The notes under the pieces were generated by a model. It was not told where the DNA came from. It ran no database searches and saw only the letters and a program-made list of their open reading frames with translations. Positions 42,952-50,865 of a stretch of 64,000 nt of DNA are shown here, piece by piece. Both the position numbers and the translations under genes were made by a program. The stretch lies in the NCBI RefSeq assembly GCF_022213955.1, contig NZ_JAKNTW010000018.1:186001-250000 (forward strand). The letters run 5' to 3'. The first letter of the stretch is position 1; every line of letters starts with the position of its first letter. This DNA comes from Dolomitihabitans soli (GTDB lineage: Bacteria > Actinomycetota > Actinomycetes > Streptosporangiales > Streptosporangiaceae).

Positions 42952-42983
42952 CGAATCATTTACTCAAGTGACTCAATGATTCG
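42952..42983. promoter_or_regulatory. 9-bp inverted repeat at fic promoter
   Basis: Perfect arms CGAATCATT (42952-42960) and AATGATTCG (42975-42983) are separated by 14 bases that contain ACTCA twice. It lies just upstream of the preferred fic start and is AT-rich relative to its surroundings. It is likely an operator, possibly for the winged-helix tail of the Fic protein itself. Confidence 0.65.
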
Positions 42984-43034
42984 TCCACATATGTCAGGGC
43001 CAGATTGGCGCACCCCGTTAGCGTGTGCCACTAT

Positions 43035-43059
43035 CGGAACCAGTAGTTCCGAAACTGGT
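43035..43059. promoter_or_regulatory. Operator of the DUF6463-TetR operon
   Basis: CGGAAC-cagta-GTTCCG (43035-43051) is a 6-bp inverted repeat. It interlocks with ACCAGT (43039-43044) and ACTGGT (43054-43059). It lies 30-45 bases before the first gene of an operon ending in tetR, so autoregulation by that TetR protein is likely. Confidence 0.65.
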
Positions 43060-43080
43060 CGTTCCATAAAGGAGATCGAT

Positions 43081-43506
43081 GTGGCTGTCGCCTATCCCGC
43101 AAACGCGACCAGCGCCACTGTTCCCGCACTGCGCCCGGTCGTGTGGGCCGGCCGAATCACCGCCTTCCTCGGCGCGTTGCATCTGGTCAGCACGACCGTC
43201 CTGAGCATGGAGCACGTCCCGGCCTGGTTCACCGGGCAGTTGTGGTTCCCCACGAACGCCCTGACCAACCTCACACCGGGGCAGGGCGCCTTCTGGCTGA
43301 CCATCGGCTCCTTCGGACTACCGCTGCTCACCCTGGGGTTGCTGGTCGACTGGCTGGGCCGCCGGGGAACGATTCCGCCCACGTTCGCCGCCTGGATGCT
43401 CGGCGGCTGGGGCACGCTCGGCTCGGCGCTGCTCGAGCCGACACCGTTCATCCTCACCCTGGTACCCGCCGTCATGCTCCTGCGCGCCGCCAGGAAGTCC
43501 GCATGA
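43081..43506 (+). CDS. DUF6463-like four-helix membrane protein
   Basis: 141 residues with four hydrophobic helices: VVWAGRITAFLGALHLVST, then WLTIGSFGLPLLTLGLLVDWL, AWMLGGWGTLGSALL and LTLVPAVMLLRAARK. The layout resembles the DUF6463 family; function unknown. AAAGGAG stands 6 bases before the GTG at 43081, which is much better than an upstream ATG. It overlaps the next gene by ATGA and is first in an operon closed by tetR. Confidence 0.75.
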   Translation: MAVAYPANATSATVPALRPVVWAGRITAFLGALHLVSTTVLSMEHVPAWFTGQLWFPTNALTNLTPGQGAFWLTIGSFGLPLLTLGLLVDWLGRRGTIPPTFAAWMLGGWGTLGSALLEPTPFILTLVPAVMLLRAARKSA

Positions 43507-43820
43507 GCACGACCCTGATCACCGACGTCCGCGTCTTCGACGGCGAGCAGGTCCTCCCCAGAGCCGGCGTCCTGGTGCGCGACGGACTCATCGAGACCGT
43601 CACGACCAACCCTCTGACCGGCGGGGAGGTGATCGACGGGACCGGGCACACGCTGCTGCCCGGGCTGATCGACGCCCACACGCACACCTTTCCCGGCAGC
43701 CTGGCACAAGCGCTGCGGGCGGACCTGCTCCTCGTCGCCGGCGACCCGGTCACCGACATCACCGACACTCGCTCCATCGCCGCGATCTGGCGCCGCGGGG
43801 TTCGGCTGAGGAGCGTCTGA
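43503..43820 (+). pseudogene. Amidohydrolase remnant with catalytic core deleted
   Basis: 105-residue open frame. Residues 1-67 are the start of an imidazolonepropionase/prolidase-like amidohydrolase (ITDVRVFDG, VIDGTGHTLLPGLIDAHTH with the first metal His pair). Residues 71-105 are the end of such a protein (ADLLLVAGDPVTDI, IAAIWRRGVRL). The roughly 270-300 residues between, which hold the barrel and the other metal ligands, are gone in frame. The product could still fold as the small beta-sandwich, but it cannot be an enzyme. ATGA overlap with the previous gene keeps it in the operon. Confidence 0.85.
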
Positions 43821-43822
43821 TC

Positions 43823-44401
43823 ATGGACACACCACGCACTGGACGTCCCCGTGACGAACGCGTCGATGCGGCCATCCTGGCCGCGACCAGGGACGTCCTG
43901 ACCGAGACCGGGTACGCCCGCCTCACCATGGACGCCGTGGCCGCCCGCGCCGGTGCCGGAAAGGCCGCCATCTACCGCCGCTACGCCACCAAGCAGGAAC
44001 TGGTCTACGCCGCCACCGTGCACGACCTGGACCTGCGGATTCCGCCCGATACCGGTTCGCTGACCACGGACCTGAAGGCGCTGATCGACGACATCCTCGC
44101 CACCATGGGCAGCCCTACCGCGCTGGGCTCGGTGCCCGGCCTGATGGCCGACGTCAGCGCCGACCCCGCGTTGGCCGCCCGCTTCCAGCAGACGTTCGTG
44201 GCCCGCCAGCAGGAGTGCATCACCGCCGTCCTGGACCGCGCCGTCCACCGGGGAGAGCTCCAGGACAAGCCCGACCTCGACGTGCTCCACGCCCTGCTGG
44301 CCGGGCCGGTGTTCGTCTGGCTGTACCTACTCCGCAGAAGTGAGCGGGACAGCTTCGCCCACGACCTCGCAACCCGCCTGGCCGACGCGGTGACCAAGTG
44401 A
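43823..44401 (+). CDS. TetR-family regulator
   Basis: 192 residues. The helix-turn-helix is in residues 15-60 (LTMDAVAARAGAGKAAIYRR) and the C-terminal TetR_C-like ligand domain ends in LATRLADAV. GGAG lies upstream of the ATG. It is the third gene of the unit started by the DUF6463 gene, and the inverted repeats at 43035-43059 are its probable operator. The inducer is unknown. Confidence 0.9.
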   Translation: MDTPRTGRPRDERVDAAILAATRDVLTETGYARLTMDAVAARAGAGKAAIYRRYATKQELVYAATVHDLDLRIPPDTGSLTTDLKALIDDILATMGSPTALGSVPGLMADVSADPALAARFQQTFVARQQECITAVLDRAVHRGELQDKPDLDVLHALLAGPVFVWLYLLRRSERDSFAHDLATRLADAVTK

Positions 44402-44594
44402 TCACGAGCAAAAGGAATCTCGTGCACCACCACCTTCAGGCCGTTCCGACGTCGTGCTGGTCGACGTCGGCAAGGCGCAGCGGCCATCGGATCATTCCGC
44501 ATTGGAGATCAGAACACCGCGACGCACCAGGCGCGGCCCGGGCTGCCGCCTACCTCGCCGAGACAGGTCTGCAACATCAATGCCCATGTGATGG
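44402..44594. other. Stretch without a convincing gene
   Basis: Nothing recognisable. A weak plus-strand reading to 44637 (79 residues ending GQIMGVDDAAIWIT) has no start signal and no known domain. It may be the eroded end of a lost gene. Confidence 0.4.
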
Positions 44595-45354
44595 TCAGAT
44601 CATGGGCGTCGACGACGCCGCGATCTGGATCACCTGACCGCTTCTTGATCCAGATCGATGACAGTCAGGGCACCCGTGAGCCTGAGGAACCCAGGCGTAG
44701 CCCCTTCCCGGGGTGTTCACGAGTGTGTTCGGCCTGGATGGATAAAGCGAATCGCGCGGCACGACCGTCTGCCCGATGCGCAACAGCGACATGACCGTGA
44801 ACGCGAGCTCGCTCAGCCCGTCGGTGAGAATCGCGAGAGGCATCGCTTGCGGAATGCTCACCAGCACCAGGGCGACGGCCCACAGCAGCATCGGCCAGCA
44901 CAGCGCAAGCGGCTCACGTCGCTCCACCGGATGGACGGCCCCGGCCGAGCGCCAGCAGCAGCGCCGCCTCCGCGAGACAGGCGACCGCGAACAGCAGCAG
45001 GTCGTCGCTGTTCCATGGCAGGAACCATGGCGCCAGGGCTCCAGGTTCGGCCGGTCCGCTACTGAAGTACTGAATCTGGGCGTACAGATTGAGATCTTCC
45101 TCGCGCGGCCCAATGAGCGAGGCGATCGGCGGCATCGTGACGGCCACGGCGGCCACGGCCAGCAGGGCCAGCAACGCGGCGCCCAGCCGTGGCACCCACC
45201 GCTCGCGGCGCAGCACCACGACGGGCGCGATCAGGAGCGCGGCGACGGTCGCGCCAAGGGCGACGTTCGCGGTCTTAGGCGCGACGACGAAGGGGACCAG
45301 CGGCAGCAGGATCGCCAGCGCGCATAAGGCCGGAACGGGGATTTTCGATAACAC
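44595..45354 (-). pseudogene. Membrane protein gene with frameshift
   Basis: From the GTG at 45354, about 146 residues with four hydrophobic segments (ALCALAILLPLVPFVV, ALLIAPVVVLRR, LGAALLALLAVAAVAVTM, LLLFAVACLAEAALLLAL) run to a stop at 44914. Hydrophobic coding then continues in the next frame (LALCWPMLLWAVALVLVSI, SELAFTVMSLLRIG) down to 44595. A frameshift near 44930-44945 explains both. A good promoter remains upstream. Family unknown. A sequencing error is the alternative to true decay. Confidence 0.6.
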
Positions 45355-45600
45355 CAGAGACGCTATTACCGTCCGCTAGGCGATCTTGTCAAGCCAGGCT
45401 TTCCACTTCGTCCGCCCGGCCGTGTGCCGTCATCCGTTGCGCCAGCGGGCCCTCTGGGCGCGGAAGCTCGGCCGGGCCGATCACGCAGGGGCGGCCGTAG
45501 CCACTATCGACAACACCGTCCAGAAACCTCAGTCCAAAACCCACCTTCCGACTCGACCGGACGTTGCCGCCCCGCCTTTGCGCTGAGCTCCACCGCTGTA
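45355..45600. other. Divergent intergenic region
   Basis: It holds the minus-strand promoter at 45363-45392. The rest (to the ArsR operator at 45601) has no supported gene; short readings lack start signals and homology. Confidence 0.5.
45363..45392 (-). promoter_or_regulatory. Promoter of the frameshifted membrane gene
   Basis: On the minus strand TTGACA (plus 45387-45392), an 18-bp spacer and TAATAG (plus 45363-45368). The -10 ends 8 bases before the GTG at 45354, and no ribosome site is seen, so the mRNA is probably leaderless. Confidence 0.6.
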
Positions 45601-45638
45601 CTTTCCCAAATAATTTTTGCAAAAATACTTTGGGAAAG
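45601..45638. promoter_or_regulatory. Nested AT-rich palindromic operator of the arsR-MFS operon
   Basis: Outer arms CTTTCCCAAA (45601-45610) and TTTGGGAAAG (45629-45638) are perfect inverted repeats. Centred between them is a perfect 14-bp palindrome ATTTTTGCAAAAAT (45613-45626). The whole 38-bp element has one dyad centre and only two mismatched pairs. It lies 27 bases before the arsR start. Confidence 0.85.
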
Positions 45639-45664
45639 ACGGTCGGTAGATCTACTCTTCTGCC

Positions 45665-46306
45665 ATGGTCGGCGAAGAGCACAAGCGCGTTCTTGATCCT
45701 GAGCACGATGCCGCTGCGCTGAAGGCGCTCACGCACCCCTTGCGCATTCGGCTGCTCGGGTTGTTGCGACAGGACGGACCTGCCACCGCGAGCGAACTCG
45801 CGGTCAAGACCGGACAGACATCCGCTTCCACCAGCTATCACCTGCGGGTTCTGGCGAAATATGCGTTCGTCGCCGAGGCTGCGCACTACGACAGAAGAGA
45901 GCGCCGCTGGCGGGCGGTGCACTTGGTGACGTCCTGGAGCAACAAGGAGATGGACGCTGCGCCGGAAAGCCGGGCTTTCGTCAGCTTCGCCCGCAGGCGC
46001 CAGATCGAGCACCTGGAGGCGTCCCTTGCCCGGCATGAGACCGACGTCGCCGCCGGGCGGCTCGGCCAAGAGTGGCTGGAACCATCGGATATATCCGACC
46101 TGCTACTCCGGCTTACCCCCGAGTCTCTCGCCGAGCTGCGGCAGGTGATCGATCGAAAAGTGGAGGAACTGACCACCCGTGACGCGGGCGACCCACGCGC
46201 CGCGCAGGTTGTCTTCCTCATCGCTGGGCTGCCCCTCGCACCGCACGATCCCGCCCTGGATCCGGACACCGCCCTTTCGGCGTCTGCGGACGAGGACACA
46301 TCGTGA
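45665..46306 (+). CDS. ArsR-family winged-helix regulator
   Basis: 213 residues. HTH residues are about 18-85 (ALKALTHPLRIRLLGLLRQD, TSASTSYHLRVLAKYAFVAE), followed by a wing and a long helical C-terminal half not found in small metal-sensing ArsR proteins. No Cys metal motif is present, so it is more likely drug- or metabolite-responsive. It overlaps the exporter gene by GTGA and sits behind the 38-bp palindrome, which it probably binds. Confidence 0.88.
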   Translation: MVGEEHKRVLDPEHDAAALKALTHPLRIRLLGLLRQDGPATASELAVKTGQTSASTSYHLRVLAKYAFVAEAAHYDRRERRWRAVHLVTSWSNKEMDAAPESRAFVSFARRRQIEHLEASLARHETDVAAGRLGQEWLEPSDISDLLLRLTPESLAELRQVIDRKVEELTTRDAGDPRAAQVVFLIAGLPLAPHDPALDPDTALSASADEDTS

Positions 46307-47658
46307 CCGAGCCGCTGAACATGCGCGCCGCACGTCGCCGCTACGTGACAGCCTGCGTGCTCTTCTGGTTTCCGGTCGGTCTGAACATCGCGCCCTTGAT
46401 CCTGCTCTTCACCGAACGTGGCATGTCGCTGGCGGCCATCGCGGGCTTCTTCGCCGCGCACTCCCTCACCGCTGCCGCGCTGGAGCTGCCCACAGGGGGG
46501 CTGTCCGACGTCCTTGGACGCCGAACCGTCCTGGCCGCCGCGGGCCTGCTGAACCTGACCGCTTTCATACTTCTGGGTCTGGGCGTCGCACCCTGGGTGC
46601 TCACCTGCGGCATGGCCCTCATGGGCGCGGGCCGAGCTCTGTCCAGCGGGCCGGCCGAGGCCTGGTACGTGGACATCGTTCATGCGTACTCCGGCCCTGG
46701 CGCCGACCTGCGCACCGGTCTAGCCCGGGGGAAGTCCGCAACATCAGCCGCGCTCGCCGTCGGCACCCTGCTCGGCGGCGCCGTGCCCTGGCTGCTGGCA
46801 ACCGGCCCGGACGTGGGTGCGCGGCTGAGTGAAGCAACCTCCGGCCTGGTTCTTCCTCTGTCGATCCCGCTGCTGTTGGCCGCTGCTGTCGAGATCGTCT
46901 TCGTGCTGTACGTCCTGTCAGCCCTGCGCGAGCCACCTCGGCCGGCGGCCACTTTGCGCGGCGTACTGCGAGGTATCCCTGTCACCATCGCAGGCGGACT
47001 GCGCCTGGGCGCACGCGACGCGCTGGTCCGCCGCATCCTCCTCAGCGCGGGGGCCGCCGGCAGTGCCCTGGCCGCCATCGAACTGCTCACACCGGGCCGC
47101 GTTGCGACCCTGACCGGCGCATCCGAGTCTGGCGCGGTGGTATTCGCCTCGCTCGCTTGTGCCGGTTTCCTCTGCTCGGGCCTCGGGAGCCACCTCGCAC
47201 CGCTCATCGCACGCCTCACAGGCAGCGGCGAGCGCGCGGTCCTGGCAAGTCTTGGGACCAGCGCCAGCGGCCTGCTACTCCTCGGCGCCACCGCAGCATC
47301 CACCGGAGCACCCGCGACGGCTCTCGCGGCCACCGGCTACGGCCTGGTGTACCTCGGGCTCGGCTCGGCGGGCCCGAGCGAAAACGACCTCCTGCACCGC
47401 CGGGTCACCAGTGCGGGCCGCGCTACCGCCTTATCCGTCCAGTCTCTGGCTCTGCAACTGGCCGGCGCCCTCACTGGCTTACTCATAGGTGTCCTGCCGC
47501 CCGGCCCGATTCCCTGGCTGCTGGGAGGCACCGTATTGCTAATAGGAGCCCTCCTGTGGATCCACCGCAGCAAACCCACTACTGCGACCGCCACGGCAAT
47601 CCCCCAGCACACCACGGTCTCGCCGTCTCGGAGCACGGATGCTCCTCCCCGCATCTGA
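46303..47658 (+). CDS. MFS exporter, 12-helix
   Basis: 451 residues, about 12 hydrophobic helices. Motif A is GGLSDVLGRRTVLAAAG after helix 2, and there is a conserved acidic Glu in LELPTGG. A hydrophilic Thr-rich tail of about 30 residues ends the protein. The GTG start overlaps the arsR stop, so the regulator and exporter are coupled. Efflux of a toxic compound sensed by ArsR is the simplest reading; the substrate is unknown. Codon choice looks slightly less GC-biased than the flanking lon gene. Confidence 0.88.
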   Translation: MTEPLNMRAARRRYVTACVLFWFPVGLNIAPLILLFTERGMSLAAIAGFFAAHSLTAAALELPTGGLSDVLGRRTVLAAAGLLNLTAFILLGLGVAPWVLTCGMALMGAGRALSSGPAEAWYVDIVHAYSGPGADLRTGLARGKSATSAALAVGTLLGGAVPWLLATGPDVGARLSEATSGLVLPLSIPLLLAAAVEIVFVLYVLSALREPPRPAATLRGVLRGIPVTIAGGLRLGARDALVRRILLSAGAAGSALAAIELLTPGRVATLTGASESGAVVFASLACAGFLCSGLGSHLAPLIARLTGSGERAVLASLGTSASGLLLLGATAASTGAPATALAATGYGLVYLGLGSAGPSENDLLHRRVTSAGRATALSVQSLALQLAGALTGLLIGVLPPGPIPWLLGGTVLLIGALLWIHRSKPTTATATAIPQHTTVSPSRSTDAPPRI

Positions 47659-47683
47659 CTGACGGATTAGAGGGTGCTTCCGC

Positions 47684-47803
47684 AAGTCTGGATCCATCCC
47701 CGACGCCTTCACCACCGCCGACCTCCGCACCGGCTGCCGGCGTATCTTCGCCGACAAGAAATCCGGCAAGAACTCCGAACGGCCCGAGCTGAAGGCGGGG
47801 GAA
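47684..47803 (+). pseudogene. Serine recombinase (resolvase/invertase) fragment
   Basis: One frame reads LRTGCRRIFADKKSGKNSER then PELKAG (47723-47800). This is the conserved segment that follows the catalytic Ser region in Tn3-type resolvases and invertases. The N-terminal Ser motif and everything after PELKAG are missing, and no start codon is present. It is a scar of a mobile element next to the arsR-MFS pair. Confidence 0.75.
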
Positions 47804-47808
47804 CACGT

Positions 47809-47841
47809 GTACGGCTCCCGCCGTGCAGGCGGGAGCCGTAC
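47809..47841. terminator. Strong convergent hairpin terminator
   Basis: Perfect 14-bp arms GTACGGCTCCCGCC (47809-47822) and GGCGGGAGCCGTAC (47828-47841) with a 5-base loop, 12 bases from the lon stop on the opposite strand. Confidence 0.9.
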
Positions 47842-47853
47842 GTGTGCCGTGGG

Positions 47854-50223
47854 TCAGGCGGCGGCGTGCTCGGCCACCCTGGCGGGGGTAAGCGCGATGT
47901 CGAGCACCTCGCGCACGTCGCTCACGGCGTGCACGGTGAGCTCGGCGCGGACCTCCTCGGGCACGTCGTCCAGGTCGGGCTCGTTGCGGGCCGGGATCAG
48001 GACCGTGGTGATGCCCGCCCGGTGGGCGGCGAGCAGCTTCTGCTTCACGCCGCCGATGGGCAGCACCCGGCCGGTGAGCGACACCTCACCGGTCATCGCC
48101 ACGTCACCGCGGACCGGGCGGCCCGACAGGAGCGAGGCGAGAGCGGTCGTCATCGTGACGCCGGCGGACGGGCCGTCCTTGGGGATCGCCCCGGCGGGCA
48201 CGTGGACGTGCACCGAGCGCTCCTTGAGGGACCCGACCGGCAGCTCCAGCTCCGCGCCCCGCGAACGCAGGTAGGACAGCGCGATCTGGGCCGACTCCTT
48301 CATCACATCGCCGAGCTGACCGGTGAGCGTGACCCCGGTCGGTCCCGTCTCCGGGTCGGCGAGGGACGCCTCGACGTAGAGCACGTCGCCGCCCGCCCCG
48401 GTGACCGCCAGGCCGGTGGCCACGCCCGGCACCGCCGTACGCTGGCTCGACTCCGGGAGTGAGGACTCGGGCACATGCCTGGGCCGGCCGAGGTAGCCGA
48501 CCAGGTCGCCGGCTCCGACGTGCACGGGCAGCTCGGTGTCGCCGAGCGCCTGGCCGGCGGTGACCTTGCGCAGGATCCGCGCGACCGACCGTTCCAGCGA
48601 GCGGACGCCGGCCTCGTGGGTGTACTCGCCCGCCAGGCGGCGCAGCGCCTCCTCGTCGAGCGTCACCTGCTCGGCGGTCAGCCCGGCCTTGTCGAGCTGA
48701 CGGGGCAGCAGGTGGTCACGGGCGATGGCGACCTTCTCGTCCTCGGTGTAGCCGTCGAGCGTGACGATCTCCATCCGGTCGAGCAGCGGCCCGGGGATCG
48801 CCTCCAGGGCGTTGGCCGTCGCCAGGAACAGCACATCGGACAGGTCGAGCTCGACCTCCAGGTAGTGGTCGCGGAAGGTGTGGTTCTGCGCGGGGTCCAG
48901 GACCTCCAGCAGCGCGGCCGTCGGGTCGCCCCGGTAGTCGGCGCCGACCTTGTCGACCTCGTCGAGCAGGACGACCGGGTTCATGCTCCCGGCCTCACGG
49001 ATCGCGCGGACGATCCGGCCGGGCAGGGCCCCGACGTAGGTACGGCGGTGGCCGCGGATCTCGGCCTCGTCACGGACGCCGCCGAGCGCCACGCGGACGA
49101 ACTCACGACCCATCGCGCGGGCGACGGACTCCCCGAGGGAGGTCTTGCCGACTCCGGGCGGACCCGCGAGGGCCAGCACCGCGCCGCTGCGCCGGCCGCC
49201 GACCACGCCGAGCCCCTGCTCGTGGCGGCGCTTGCGGACCGCGAGGTACTCGATGATGCGGTCCTTCACGTCGGACAGGCCGGTGTGGTCGGCGTCGAGT
49301 ACGGCGCGGGCCGTGGTGATGTCGTAGGAGTCCTCGGTACGGGTGTTCCAGGGGATGTCGAGAACGGTGTCGAGCCAGGTGCGGATCCAGCCGGTCTCGG
49401 GCGACTGGTCGGAGGTCCGCTCCAGCTTGTCGACCTCCTTCAGGGCGGCTTCGCGCACCTTCTCCGGCAGGTCGGCGGCCTCGATCTTGGCCCGGTAGTC
49501 GTCCTCCTCGTCGGCGGGGTCGCCGTTCAGGTCGGCGAGCTCCTTGCGGACCGCAGCGAGCTGCTGGCGCAGCAGGAACTCCCGCTGCTGCTTCTCCATG
49601 CCCTCCTGGACGTCCTTGCGGATGGTCTCCGCGACGTCCAGCTCGGCCAGGTGATCACGGGCCAGCTCGACCAGCCGGGCCAGGCGCTCGGCCGGATCGG
49701 GCTGCTGGAGCAGCTCGACCTTCTGCGCGGCGGACAGCCACGGGGCGTAGCCCGAGCTGTCGGCGAGCACCGCCGGGTCCTCGATCTGGTTGATGGCGTC
49801 GACGACCTGCCAGCCGCCCCGCTTCTGCATGATCGTGGTGGCCAGCGCCTTGTACTCGGTCGCCAGTTCCCCGGCCCGTTCACCGGCGGGAACCGGCTCC
49901 ATCCGGGTGGCCTCCACCCACAGGGCCGCGCCCGGCCCGGTGGTGCCCGCGCCGACCCTGACCCTGTCGAGCCCGCGGACCACGGCCGCTGGCTCGCCGC
50001 CCGGCAGCCTGCCGACCTGTTCGACGAGGGCGATCACGCCCACCGGGCCGTATCTGCCGTCGATGCGCGGCACCAGCAGCACATGCGGCTCACCCGGGGC
50101 GGACTGGGCCGCGTCGATCGCGGCGCGCACCTCTGTGTCCGACACGTCGAGCGGAACCACCATGCCGGGCAGCACGACCGCGTCGTCCAGCGGGAGGACC
50201 GGAAGGATCAAGCTCTCACTCAT
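47854..50223 (-). CDS. lon: ATP-dependent Lon protease
   Basis: 789 residues, full-length LonA. An N-terminal substrate domain (LPVLPLDDAVVLPGMVVPL) is followed by a coiled-coil region, an AAA+ domain with Walker A GPPGVGKT and Walker B VVLLDEVDK, and a protease domain with catalytic Ser in KDGPSAG near residue 687 and Lys in GGVKQKLLAA near 728. It degrades misfolded and short-lived regulatory proteins. GGAG precedes the ATG. A HAIR-type element just upstream predicts heat-shock control by HspR. Confidence 0.95.
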   Translation of the reverse strand: MSESLILPVLPLDDAVVLPGMVVPLDVSDTEVRAAIDAAQSAPGEPHVLLVPRIDGRYGPVGVIALVEQVGRLPGGEPAAVVRGLDRVRVGAGTTGPGAALWVEATRMEPVPAGERAGELATEYKALATTIMQKRGGWQVVDAINQIEDPAVLADSSGYAPWLSAAQKVELLQQPDPAERLARLVELARDHLAELDVAETIRKDVQEGMEKQQREFLLRQQLAAVRKELADLNGDPADEEDDYRAKIEAADLPEKVREAALKEVDKLERTSDQSPETGWIRTWLDTVLDIPWNTRTEDSYDITTARAVLDADHTGLSDVKDRIIEYLAVRKRRHEQGLGVVGGRRSGAVLALAGPPGVGKTSLGESVARAMGREFVRVALGGVRDEAEIRGHRRTYVGALPGRIVRAIREAGSMNPVVLLDEVDKVGADYRGDPTAALLEVLDPAQNHTFRDHYLEVELDLSDVLFLATANALEAIPGPLLDRMEIVTLDGYTEDEKVAIARDHLLPRQLDKAGLTAEQVTLDEEALRRLAGEYTHEAGVRSLERSVARILRKVTAGQALGDTELPVHVGAGDLVGYLGRPRHVPESSLPESSQRTAVPGVATGLAVTGAGGDVLYVEASLADPETGPTGVTLTGQLGDVMKESAQIALSYLRSRGAELELPVGSLKERSVHVHVPAGAIPKDGPSAGVTMTTALASLLSGRPVRGDVAMTGEVSLTGRVLPIGGVKQKLLAAHRAGITTVLIPARNEPDLDDVPEEVRAELTVHAVSDVREVLDIALTPARVAEHAAA

Positions 50224-50238
50224 GCCAACTCCAAAGGG

Positions 50239-50257
50239 TTGAGTTACACCGACTCAA
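50239..50257. promoter_or_regulatory. HAIR element (HspR operator)
   Basis: TTGAGT-tacaccg-ACTCAA matches the HspR-associated inverted repeat CTTGAGT-N7-ACTCAAG at every position except the outermost pair. It lies 16 bases upstream of the lon start codon. HspR control of lon is known in Streptomyces. Confidence 0.85.
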
Positions 50258-50400
50258 TTAATGAGAGCCCGGGATTGTTCCCGCCCTTGAGCGTGTTCGC
50301 TGACAGCGATCGTAATTGTGTAAGCACTACCGTGGAGTGACGCTCCGGATCACGCCACGGGGTGACGCGATCAGTAGGCGGCCCCTCGTAGGGTGGCCGG

Positions 50401-50646
50401 ATGTCCTCGTTGCCGGCCCGGCTCGCGCGGCCGTTCGCGCGCGCGTTCGTCACCGGCAGGGCGGACCCGCCGCCGCCCCGCTCGCCGAGCCTGCTCGGCC
50501 ACAACGTGCGCATCCGGCGAAACGCCACCGCGCGGCTGGCCGTGGAGGAGGAGCGCGCCCGGATCGCCCGCGAGTTGCACGACGTCGTCGCGCACCACAT
50601 GTCGGTGATCGCGATCCAGGCGGAGTCCGTGCCGCTCAAGGCGGCC
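50401..50646 (+). pseudogene. Sensor histidine kinase remnant
   Basis: The frame from the ATG at 50401 reads through the HisKA_3 dimerisation/phosphoacceptor helix with the His in ARIARELHDVVAHHMSVIAI. It ends at VPLKA near 50646. The membrane sensor part before it and the ATPase domain after it are missing. Directly after it, in another frame, is the end of a response regulator gene. Confidence 0.85.
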
Positions 50647-50650
50647 GGTG

Positions 50651-50773
50651 CTGTCGGAGCAGACCGTGAAGACCCACGTCGGCCGCATCCTGGCCAAGCT
50701 CACCCTGCGCGACCGCGCCCAGGCCATCGTCTTCGCCTACGAGACCGGCCTGGTGCGCCCCGGCGACCGCTGA
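50651..50773 (+). pseudogene. NarL-type response regulator remnant (C-terminal HTH only)
   Basis: The frame reads LSEQTVKTHVGRILAKLTLR then DRAQAIVFAYETGLVRPGD to TGA at 50771. This is the second half of a LuxR/NarL DNA-binding domain. It is fused to the kinase remnant a few bases upstream, with a change of frame. One deletion of roughly 1.2 kb across an ordinary kinase-regulator pair would produce this arrangement. Confidence 0.85.
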
Positions 50774-50865
50774 GCCACCACGGGGCGCCCGGTGCACTGC
50801 GGCGACCGCCGCCCACACGACCGGACGCACCGGCGGCCCACCAGGTGACCTGGGACGGCGATTAT

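Noticed and set aside
44402-44637. Small plus-strand gene after tetR
   Set aside because: No ribosome site, start only by overlap, no recognisable domain. Kept only as an unassigned stretch.
48475-50340. Plus-strand open frame of about 620 codons opposite lon
   Set aside because: It is antisense to a complete Lon protease and lacks any start signal or domain.
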